Shown here piece after piece: positions 42,301 to 54,075 of a stretch of 64,000 nucleotides of DNA. Each line of letters starts with the position of its first letter. The stretch's first letter is position 1. Source of the stretch: Amphiura filiformis (Eukaryota; Echinodermata; Ophiuroidea; Amphilepidida; Amphiuridae). Both the position numbers and the translations under genes were made by a program. Below the pieces are notes generated by a model. The model was not told where the DNA came from. It saw nothing but the letters and a program-made list of their open reading frames with translations, and did no database searches. Location of the stretch: contig NC_092642.1 of assembly GCF_039555335.1 (NCBI RefSeq), positions 12,374,743 through 12,438,742 of the forward strand. Reading direction: 5' to 3'.

Positions 42301-45300
42301 CACATCTGCTTTTAATAACGAAAGATATAAAGATATTGTGCTTATTTTCCTTCTCTTTGAAAAAATATATGGTCTCATTCCTTCACGCACATTTCGATTT
42401 CGATTTACCTTCGAAGAAAGGAAGTATTTATGGTCTGTGTATAATGCGCGCTACGAGAAACAAACTTGTTTTTCTTGGGGCCTTAGCACTATTATTTAAG
42501 TACTGCATTCTAAGCCATGTATAGAGAAAATTAAAAATAAAGAAATCGTTGCATTGTCATAGTGGATTTCCGTAGTGTAGTGGTTATCACGTGCGCTTTA
42601 CACGCGCAAGGTCCCTGGTTCGAGCCCAGGCGGAAACATTTTTTATTCTTAGCTTCCATGATTAAAACATAAAAAATATAATCAGTTCACATCTGCTTTT
42701 AATAACGAAAGATATTTGCTTTTTTCCTTTTTTCTTTGAAAGAGTAAAACAAATTCTAATGCGCAAAATAAGTCATCAAAATGAAATCGCCTTACGAGAA
42801 ACACACCCACACACACAAAGATTATATTTCTTCATATTCAAGAAAGTTATGATTCCCTTTCGACCGGCAGATTTAAAAAGTAAAAAAAAAATCACAATAG
42901 ATATTTTCTAAATATTGAAAACATAGAAACAACATTGTTCTTTTATGCTCTTAGTATTGATTGCTCACCAAATTATACAAGGTGTTTTTTTCTTCAGTGT
43001 TGAAGGGGCCAAGTCTTGAAAGTTGAACTTTATTTAAAAACATATATGAAAAAGAATTCTAATGCGGAAAATAAGCCGTCAAAAATGAAATGCACGCTAC
43101 GAGAAACAAACTTGTTTTCTTGGGGCCTTAGCCCTATTATATAAGCATGGAGGTATATTATATACCTCCATGATATAAGTACTGCATTCTAAGCCGTGCA
43201 TAGAGAAAATTAAACATAAAGAAATCTTTTAATTGTCATAGTGGTTTCCGTAGTGTAGTGGTTATCACGTGCGCCTAACACGCGCAAGGTCCCTGGTTCG
43301 AGCCCAGGCGGAAACATATTTTATTCTTAGCTTCCATGATTAAAACATAAAATATATAATCAGTTCACATCTGCTTTTGATTATGAAAAATATTTGCTTT
43401 TTCCTTTTTTTCTTTGAAAGAGTAAAATAAATTCTAATGCGCAAAATAAGTCATCAAAAATGAAATCGCCTTACGAGAAACACACCCCCACACACAAAGA
43501 TTATATTTCTTCATATTCAAGAAATTTATGATTCCCTTTCGACCGGCAGGTTTAAAAAGTAAAAAAAAATCACAATAGATATTTTCTAAATATTGAAAAC
43601 ATAGAAACAACATTGTTCTTTTATGCTCTTAGTATTTATTGCTCACTAAATCATACAAGGTGGTTTTTTCTTCAGTGTTGAAGGGGCCAAGTCTTGAAAG
43701 TTGAACTTTATTTAAAAACATATATGAAAAAGAATTCTAATGCGGAAAAGAAGCCGTCAAAAATGAAATGCGTGCTACGAGAAACAAACTTGTTTTCTTG
43801 GGGCCTTAGCACTATTATTTAAGTACTGCATTCTAAGCCATGTATAGAGAAAATTAAAAATAAAGAAATCGTTTAATTGTCACAGTGGTTTCCGTAGTGT
43901 AGTGGTTATCACGTGCGCCTAACACGCGCAAGGTCCCTGGTTCGAGCCCAGGCGGAAACATTTTTTTATTCTTAGCCTCCATGATTAAAACATAAAAAAA
44001 ATATAATCAGTTCACATCTGCTTTTAATATCGAAAGATATTTGCTTTTCCTTTTTTTCTTTGAAAGAGTAAAACAAGTTCTAATTCGCAAAATAAGTCAT
44101 CAAAAATCAAAAATGAAATCGCCTTACGAGAAACACACCCCACACACAAAGATTATATTTCTTCATATTCAAGAAATTTATGATCCCCTTTCGACCGGCA
44201 GATTTAAAAAGTAAAAAAAAAATCGCAATAGATATTTTCTAAATATAGAAAACATAGAAACAACATTGTTCTTTTATGCTCTTAGTATTTATTGCTCACT
44301 AAATCATACAAGATGGTTTTTTCTTCAGTGTTGAAGGGGCCAAGTCTTGAAAGTTGTACTTTATTTCAAAACATATATGAAAAAGAATTCTAATGCGGAA
44401 AAGAAGCCGTCAAAATGAAATGCGCGCTATGAGAAACAAACTTGTTTTCTTGGGGCCTTAGCCCTATTATATAAGTACTGCATTCTAAACCATGTATAGA
44501 GAAAATTAAAAATAAAGAAATCGTTTCATTGTCACAGTGGTTTCCGTAGTGTAGTGGTTATCACGTGCGCCTCACACGCGCAAGGTCCCTGGTTCGAGCC
44601 CAGGCGGAAACGTTTTTTTATTCTCAGCTTCCATGATTAAAACATAAAACATTTAATCAGTTCACATCTGCTTTTAATAACGAAAAGTATAAAGATATTG
44701 TGCTTATTTTCTTTCTCTTTGAAAAAATATATGGTCTCATACCTTCACGCACATTTCGATTTCGATTTACCTCCGAAGAAAGGAAGTATTTATGGTCTGT
44801 GTATTAATGCGCGCTACGAGAAACAAACTTGTTTTCATGTGGCCTTAGCACTATTATTTAAGTACTGCATTCTAAGCCGTGTATAGAGAAAATTAAATGC
44901 ACTAATAGCGCTAATAGCACTCATTAGCGCGAGGCGCGCTAATAGCACTCATTAGCGCGAGGCGCGCTATTAGCGCTAATAGCGTAAGGTGTGCTACTAG
45001 TGCTATTAGCGATATTAGCGCTCATTAGTGTATCGTTTGCAAAATTTACAATTGATCATTTTCTGCGGATGGTAGCACTTATTAGCGTGAGGTATAACTC
45101 ACCTTGGCAGGCGCTAATAGCGTGATGTGCACTATTAGCGCACATCACGATAATATTGCTGTAAACGCTATCAATATAAAAGGGCTCCGAGGCCGGTGAC
45201 TCCCATACGACAACTACACACTCCAAGCGAGTTCCAATATAAAAGGGCCCCACATGGCAAGAAAGCTAGTGTGACCGCTGTCCCACAATCAACAAACAAT

Positions 45301-48300
45301 ATCAAGGCCGCAGGGCCGGCAGGCCTGAGGCCGGAGACTCCCATACGACAACTAAACACTCCAAGTGAGTTCCAATATAAAAGGCCCGCAGGGCAAGAAA
45401 GCTAGTGTGACCGCTGTCCCACAATCAACAAACAATATCAAGGCCGCAGGGCCGGAGACTCCCATACGAAAGTTAGTGTGACCGCTGTCCCTAACATCAA
45501 CAAAAAACATCAAGGCCGCAGGGCCGGCTGGCCCGAGGCCGGCGACCCCCGTACGACAACTAAACACTCCAAGTAAGTTCCAATATAAAAGGCCCCGCAG
45601 GGCATGAAAGCTAGTGTGACCGCTGTCCCACAATCAACAAACAATATCAAGGCCGCAGGGCCGGCAGGCCTGAGGCCGGAGACTCCATACGACAACTAAA
45701 CACTCCAAGTGAGTTCCAATATAAAAGGGCCCCGCAAATCAACAAAGCTTGTGTGACCGCTGTCCCCACCATCAACAAATAACATCAAGGCCGCAGGGCC
45801 GGCAGGCCTGAGGCCGGAGACTCCCATACGACAACTAAACACTCCAAGTGACTTCCAATATAAATGGGCCCCGCAGTGCAAGAAAGCTAGTGTGACCGCT
45901 GTCTCCACCATGAACAATAAAGGTCAAGGACGCAGGGCCGGCAGGCCTGAGGCCGGAGACTCCCATACAACAAGTAAACACTCCAAGTGAGTTTCAATAT
46001 ACATAGGGCCTGCACTTTGGCTCGACATTTGAAAGGGGCGTGAATTCATTTTTGGATACGCCCCTATTATAATTAGGTAATACTCGACTCACACACATTC
46101 CCTAAATTTATATGTATATACATGTACCACATGTAGTCAATCTGTCTGCTTTATCTGTATTGTGCCGTTCTTAAGCAAATACGGTAGTTAAACACGATTT
46201 CATCAAACATTATAACAATAGCTCTTTTACAGTGTGCAATCATCCCGGGCAATAATTGGGCAATAATAGAGGATGTGCGTGAAATTATTGATTGGCTCCA
46301 TACAAAGGAATTGAACCGGTGTCCTTCACCGTAATCATGGCAGCATTCAATCAAACGTTGTCGTCAACCTATTTGATCGTATTTGTGCATTTGTTATGTG
46401 TGTGAGACGAGCTGTCGCGGTAGATTGCAATAGCTTGTAATCATCAGTCCCAGAACAACGCCAAATATGGATTAAAAGACCTTTGACCTTGGATGTACAA
46501 CAGCATGTTATGATCTAATGGGAAACTGTGCACATCAACAAACACCATTTCTATCAAAAAGGCAACGGCCGATATAATTTGAAACCACATAAATTACTAG
46601 AGTTGGTTCTTCTCTTGGATTTGGACCAAGCTTTAGAATATCGACTGTTGCGTTTTGAAATAAAACAAACCAGAAATTTATCACCCATTGTAAAGATATG
46701 GCACATGTACCGAATACATGTACATACATTGGCTGACCTTGTGGATTTCCTGGCCCAGCCATGCTAACCACATAAGGAGATTATACGATTAACCTAGTGC
46801 AGCTATTGTCATAGCAGGGTATTATTATGTAATACTCCTGATCCATATTTGGCGTTCTCTTGGACTGATGATGTATCATAAGAACCCAGTCGTCAAATGA
46901 TGATAGTCATATAATGACCAAAAGATTATTACTGACTATATCATTGAAGACTGAGTTCCGCAGTCTTGTACAAAATCTGAATTTTGATGATTTTTACGAT
47001 CGTCCGGATGAAAAAATCACTGAATGGGCCGTTAGTTCCCTCCTCTCCTTACACTGGCAATATGGATCAAAGAAAAATAAAGAAAAAATAAAGAAAACAA
47101 GAAAAAAAAAAAAGACAAAGAAAAGAAACAATAAAAGAAAAACAAATATGAAAAGTTCGAACAATATTTGGTTTATAAAATTAATGTGACCGTGATGAGG
47201 CTCGAACTCACCACCTTCCGATTTAAAGTTCGAAGCGCTAGTGTACCAAATTCTGATGCCTTACCAAGTGAGCTGTGCTCCTGAGATACGAAATAAAAAT
47301 AAAATAATACACTGTATACCTGCTTGTGTCGGTAATTGATTTGCTCAAATTCCATAATGGTACAGTGCAACAGAGCAAAAATGCCCAAAAATTAAAAGCT
47401 ATATAATTTATGACCACTATACACTACACATAAAAATACTAATACAAGGGAATTTCAACGTAAGAATCCAAACAATTAAGTACCAACATGCACAGCTTTG
47501 TCCTTATATCACATTTGGGTTTTTAACAAAATGTTATCAAACCTCTACTGTGATTGGCAGCTGCACAAGGCATCTCTTTGATAGCTGATCATGGCCATCC
47601 ATTCAGCAAGTGGCTACTAACTGACCTTGACAGGCTTGAATGAGCACTGTCATCTGCTACAAAACCATCACACTCTAGGACCTGGTCACTCCATAATGCT
47701 ACAGCTACAGGGAGCACAGTACTTTGACAATGGAGTGAAAGACTATTATTATTGATTAGGCGCGGATTTTAAAAGTACAGCTCCTATGCGTGTATAGCAA
47801 AAAATTGGAATAGAATGTTTGGAATCATGTAACTAAAGTACTAAATGCATTCTGCAAAATGCGCTCTGACCAATTTATAAAGCATTTCATTAGCTTTAAT
47901 TTGACATATTGTTTGACATATTTGGAATTATGGTAAATCATTAAATAAAATATTTATTAATTAATCAATTATGTCAATTAATTACAAATTTAATGCAAAT
48001 ATGCATATTTTCTCTGACAGAATTGTAGGATTTGACAAGAGCCATCTTTCTTGTAAGTTTGATTCTTATAACATACCGGTATCGTATTGCGTCCCGTTAT
48101 AGTTGCAGAAAAAAATACGCGTGCAGGACACACATACGCACACACACACCCAGAGGATCGTACCGTTTTACAATCGTATAACATTCATTGGCGCTAGTAG
48201 TAGTAAATTTCATTTTCTTTGCTTTACCTCACTTGTTCTGCTCAAAATTAAAAGGGGACATATCTAGCTGACAGTAAAAGCTTACATTTTATGGAATTAT

Positions 48301-51300
48301 GTTTAACTATTTGCTTAAACAGCACAAAACAGATAAAGCAGACAAATTTACTATACATAGGCCTATACATGTATGGTATCATGCCAGGGACTGTTTAAGA
48401 ATATAACATTAGATTTATGATATTTACTTCGAGGACTGTTATTTATCAAAATGTGAAAAATATCAAATTTTAATAATTTGTCATAAAATTTGTATTATAT
48501 CGTGAATTTCAAACAATGAAATTTATTTGATATCAGAAAGACATTCTTCGTATTCAGAATGCAATTCGATATGTCTGATGTGCTCTCATGTCCCACAAAA
48601 AATACTATCGAAACGCTCAAAACGCTCATTCCAGATCCCTTAATTTGGTTAATTTTCTTTTCTTGTTTTCTTTCTTTATTTTTCTTTGGTTTATATTGCC
48701 AGGGTAAGGAGAGGGAACTAAAGGCCCATTCAGTGATTTTTGATTTTTTTCATCCGACGATCGTAAAATCATCAAAATTTTGGACATTATTATGACTATC
48801 ATTTGAGGACTGAGTTCTTACGATTCGAGGAGCAGTTTCAGACAATTGCTTGGGATTATTGGGGCAGAGGTTATCTTTTGAATTCTTTCATGACCACTGA
48901 AGCATAGTCAAACCTGTCAAGGACACTCGGCGTGAATTGAAAGACCATGTCACTCGCCACAAAAGAATGTCAAAGGTCATAAAACACCACTTTTGTGTCT
49001 TCTGCTATCTAAAGGCCTATGGCTGATTTTGTACCTTTCGTCATTGTCATAGATGTGCTAACATAGCTTGCTAGTGCAGTGGTTCAGCCGAAAACCGTGT
49101 GTCTAAGACAAAAAATAATGCATTTACGTGAGTCTGTAATTTATATACCGGTACTGACAGTATATAGATTAGCTACATGTATTTGAATGGGGCTTCAACT
49201 TCGTCAATACTGTCGTTTTCCTGTTTGGTTTTTTTACAATCGCAAATTTCCAATTTGCGAGTGTTCTGTTTTTGGTCAGTTCTTCTTTCTTTCTTTCTTT
49301 CTTCTGTCAAAATTTTAATTGCCATTTGTTTTTCATCAAAAAAATTTATAAACGTAACAATTTGATTTTTTTTCACTTTCGCTGGGATCACTGAATGGGA
49401 CTTTATAGCGCGGATTATTCAAAACTTGTTTTTACCTACTGCTATATAGTATTAATCCGATTATTACATAACTTTGCCAGCGTATTCAAGACATAGATTA
49501 TCATGTAGGGATAAACTGTACATGGGTATAGAAGCCCTGCATGCTTTTATCGATTGGCTCCAAACAAAGGATTTGAACCGGTGTCCTTCACCGTAATCAC
49601 GGCGCAGTAGCCTACAGTCCATTCAATCAAATGTTGTCAGTGTGCGAGACGAACGATGTATAAATCTGGAGGTCACATCATCACTTATCATGCTTATTGT
49701 AAAAAGTTTGTCCAATGCATATACTGTGTGTATTGTTCCCGGGTATTGTCAATACAGTCAAGCAAACAGGTACTATATTTTGAAAAGGCCGCTATAGTAT
49801 ATTCACAGGGGTGTCTTGAATGGCCAATCATATAAGACATAATCAAATTGCATTGACTGCTTCCTTTGTTACCACATGTCAGTCATCTTGTGATTATTGG
49901 ACCATGTAAACCTGCAAAAAACGAGCCAAAGTGCAGGCCCTATGAAAAGGGCCCCGCAGGGCAGGAAAGCTAGTGTGACCGCTAATAGCGCTAATAGCGC
50001 ATAGAGAAGAAAGGTCAAGGCCGCAGGGCCTGAGACCGGAGACTCCCATACAACAACTAAACACGCTAAGTGAGTTTTAATGTATAAGGGCACCGCAGGG
50101 CAATAAAGCTAGTGTGACCGCTGTCCCCATCATCAACAAAAAACATCAAGGCCCAGTTCCGGCAGGCACTAATAGCTAATACGTTAATAGCACGCTTTCC
50201 CTAGACTTAGAATCTTTTTAGATTTAGCACAATTGGATATGACGTGCTATTAATTGCTATTAGCGCTAATAGCACGCTTTTCCTAGACTTAGAATCTTTT
50301 TAGATTTAGCACAATTTAGCACAATTGTGCTAAATCTAACAGAATCTAAGTCTGGGGAAAGCTTTTGTCTATTAGCATAATAGCGCTATTAGCGCTAATA
50401 GCACGCTTTCCTTAGACTTAGAATCTTTTTAGATTTAGCACAATTGCATATGACGTGCTATTAATTGCTATTAGCACGCATTACCTAGCTTTCCCTAGAC
50501 TTAGAATTCTGTTAGATTTAGCACAATTGTATATGACGTGCTATTAGAGCTATTAGCGCTAATAGCACGCTTTCCCTAGACTTAGAATCTTTTTAGATTT
50601 AGCACAATTTCATATGACGTGTTATTAATTGCTATTAGCGCTAATAGCGATATTATTAGTCATAATAGCACGCTTTCTCTAGACTTAGAATTCTGATAGA
50701 TTTAGCACAATTGCATATGACGTGCTAGTAATTGCTATTAGCGCTAATAGCTCTATTAGCACTAATAGCACGCTTTCTCTAGACTTAGAATTATGTTAGA
50801 TTTAGCACTATTAGCGCTAATAGCACGCTTTCCCTAGACTTAGAATCTTTTTAGATTTAGCACAATTACATATGACGTGCTATTAATCGCTATTAGCGCT
50901 AATAGCGCTATTAGCGCTAATAGCACGCTTTCCTTAGACTTAGAATCTTTTTAGATTTAGCACAGTTGCATATGACGTGCTATTAATTGCTATTAGCGCT
51001 ATTAGCGCTAATAGCACGCTTTCCTTAGACTTAGAATCTTTTTATATTTAGCGCAATTGCATATGACATGCTAGTAATTGCTATTAGCACTAATAGCGCT
51101 ATTAGCGCTAATAGCACGCTTTCCCTAGACTTAGAATCTTTTTAGATTTAGCACAATTGCATATGACGTGCTATTAATTGCTATTAGCGCTATTATCGCT
51201 AATAGCACGCTTTCCTTAGACTTAGAACATTTTTATATTTAGCTCAATGGCATATGACGTGCTAGTAATTGCTATTAGCGTAATAGCGCTATTAGCTTTC

Positions 51301-54027
51301 CTTAGACTTAGAATCTTTTTATATTTAGCTCAATTGCATATGACGTACTAGTAATTGCTATTAGCGCTAATAGCGCTATTAGCGCTAATAGCACGCTTTC
51401 CCTAGACTTAGAATCTTTTTAGATTTAGCACAATTGCATATGACGTGTTATTAATTGCTATTAGCGCTAATAGCGCTATTAGCGCTAATAGCACGCTTTC
51501 TCTGACATAGAATTCTGTTAGATTTAGCACAATTGCATATGACGTGCTATTAATTGCTATTAGCGCTAATAGCGCTATTAGCGCTAATAGCACGCTTTTC
51601 CTAGACTTGGAATCAGTTTAAACTTAGCACAATTGCATATGACGTGCTAGTAATTGCTATTAGCGCTAATAGCGCTATTAGCGCTAATAGCACGCTTTCC
51701 TTATACTTATAATCTTTTTAGATTTAGCACAATTGAATATGACGTGCTATTAATTGCTATTAGCGATAATAGCACTAATAGCACGCTTTCCCTAGACTTA
51801 GAATGTTTTTAGATTTAGCACAATTGCATATGACGTGCTATTAATTGCTATTAGCGCTAATAGCGCTATTAGCGCTAATAGCACGCTTTCCCTAGACTTA
51901 GAATGTTTTTAGATTTAGCACAATTGCATATGACGTGCTATTAATTGCTATTAGCGCTATTAGCGCTAATAGCACGCTTTCCTTAGATTTAGAATCTATT
52001 AGCGCTAATAGCAATTACTAGCACGTCATATGCAATTGTGCTAAATCTAAAAAGATTAGACGTGCTATTGCATATGACGTGCTATTGATTGTTATTAGCG
52101 CTAATAGCGCTATTAGCGCTAATAGCAAATAATAGCACGTCATATGCAATTGTGCTAAATCTATCAAGATTCTAAGTCTAGAGAAAGCGTGCTATTAGCG
52201 CTAATAGCGCTATTAGCGCTTTCCCTAGACATAGAATCTTTTTAGATTTAGCACAATTGCATATGACGTGCTATTAATTGCTATTAGCGCTAATAGCGCT
52301 ATTAGCGTTAATAGCACGCTTTCCTTAGACTTAGAATCTTTTTAGATTTAGCACAATTGCATATGACGTGCTATTAATTGCTAATAGCGCTATTAGCGCG
52401 CCTTCCCTAGACTTAGAATATTTTCAATATTGACATATTTGCAAATGAGGCACTAATAACTGCTAAAACGCTAAAAGTGGTTTGGTAATAGCAGTTTTAA
52501 CGGATTTTTTTTTATTTTTTCTATTAGCGCTATAATGCATAGAGATAGCATACTAATTAAACGCTAATAGCGTCTGTAGCATAATAGCGCTAATTCTGCA
52601 AGAAGCCATCATCGCACCTTCAATTGCTTGTAACTTTACTTCTTGATGTCACAGTTGAGTTGATTCAATATGGTGTCATAATGTGCAAGATTAGATTTAT
52701 TCCAACATGGTTCGGTTTTGGAATTGTAATTTTTTTTCCAAGTGTAAAGGTACTTTTTTGGCGCAGTATATAATCAACTGTGACCATGATTTAGTAAAAG
52801 GGATAACTTCGTCAACTCTTTTGTTGATTAAGACACGATTCCTAACATATCAGTCAACTGAAACGCACATCGTGTCAGGATGGCCGAGTGGTCTAAGGCG
52901 CCAGACTCAAGGACTTATCCTTACCGCATGCTTATGTGCTGTGTTGGGGTTTCTGGTCTCCGAATGGAGGCGTGGGTTCGAATCCCACTTCTGACACCTC
53001 TTTTACTTTTCATTTTTAAAGCTCGTTTACTTCCGAGAGCCCAGTTTCATAACCCATATAAATGGGTTTTTTTCAATATATTAATTTGCGCACAAATCTG
53101 GAAGATATCGTATTGTGCATATTTGTTTTCAATAAGATGTACAATTTTAAAATAAACGCAAAGGAATATTAATACTTTTTCTTTATGACTGCGATATTGA
53201 TCTTGAGCTCTTAAACTTGTAGTGTTACGTTTATATATCTTCAATTGTCTATACGGAGTCACTGATAATCAGCGTTATTTTATTTTATAATAAAAGATGT
53301 TCATTGTTAACCATTAGCTTTTTTTTTCTAAGATAAGATATCAGAGGCCTCGTATATTGCAGTGATGTATCGTTCGAGTCCGGACTCGGACTCGAGTCGG
53401 ACTCGAGTCCACTTTTGTTGGACTCGGACTTGGCTCGACTCGGACACAAAAAGACTCGGCTCGGCTCGGACTCGGACACAAAAGGACTCGGACTCGAAGC
53501 CGAGTCCGGTCCGAGTCCAGTCCAATTAAATCCATGTAAAATGTGAAATAATTATCCAAAAATAGATTTTGTCAAATTTGTTGACTTTACTTATTTGACC
53601 ACTTTCCAAATTAATTGTGAGGCTGTCAAATCTGTGATCTGTCATATATCCTATTAAAATATCCACCAAATTATTTAGATTTATATGTCACTTAGCTGAA
53701 TCATATTATTGTTATCATTAATGAAATAATTGATAATTAATTAAATGCATAATTTCATTAAACATTTGGACTATATTATAAAAATATATAAGAGTTCTTT
53801 CATGGAACTTTCCAATCCATTTAACTCCTGAAAGAGAGAAAAATGCACACTGGACCATCCATGTACATCTCAGCTCCCACTCTGTAAATTGGTACTCATC
53901 CACACAGGGCTATAGGGTGTCTGTCAATGCACATTTTGTGTGGGACAATTTTGAAAAGATGTTTAGAATTAAAGGTGAATTTATGTTGGCATTAATTATT
54001 ATTATGACAATGATGATAACGATGATA

Positions 54028-54075
<48 letters not shown>

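Larger units (their letters stand above)
15845..44896 (+). repeat. Higher-order tandem array of tRNA-Val units
   Basis: 40 tRNA-Val genes or remnants, all on the plus strand, separated by two related spacer classes. Short spacers give a pitch near 386 bp and carry GATTTACCTCCGAAGAAAGG. Long spacers give about 643 bp, or about 879 bp when an internal part is duplicated, and carry TTTCGACCGGCAGATT. The block TAC-AAC-CAC-TAC starts at 22998 and again at 25289, a period of about 2291 bp. Short ORFs in the spacers are not genes, since sister units carry a TAG at the same codon. Confidence 0.95.
46003..49943. other. Inner domain with short inverted flanks
   Basis: Bounded by ATAGGGCCTGCACTTTGGCT (46003) and its reverse complement near 49922-49943. 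Inside are nested inverted repeats (46439-46474 with 46841-46875; about 46890-47070 with 48690-48830), tRNA-like fragments and a half MITE. No convincing coding region was found. Confidence 0.5.
44897..52621. mobile_element. Composite repeat block with second palindromic satellite
   Basis: Starts abruptly after the last Val unit with GCGCTAATAGC-rich sequence and ends with GAAGCCATCATCGCACCTTC, the reverse complement of the left end of the element at 31855. In order: degenerate satellite, GC-rich minisatellite, inner domain with inverted flanks, minisatellite, long satellite array. It may be a large foldback element that lost its left terminus, or several nested insertions. Confidence 0.55.

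Noticed and set aside
17711-44886. Recurrent 60-62-residue ORF starting MCLFSFSLKK in many short spacers
   Set aside because: It recurs only because the spacer is repeated; sister units carry a TAG or a frame change at the same codons, and it resembles no known protein.
45056-45917. Several overlapping ORFs with Gly-Leu-Arg-Pro repeats
   Set aside because: They follow the GC-rich minisatellite in different frames on both strands.
46914-47189. 91-codon ORF with a Lys-rich tail
   Set aside because: Its first half lies in an inverted repeat and its tail in an A-rich stretch; no similarity to a known family was recognised.
53285-53559. Overlapping ORFs with Ser-Glu-Ser-Arg-Val patterns
   Set aside because: They are frames through the GACTCG subterminal repeats of the hAT-like element.
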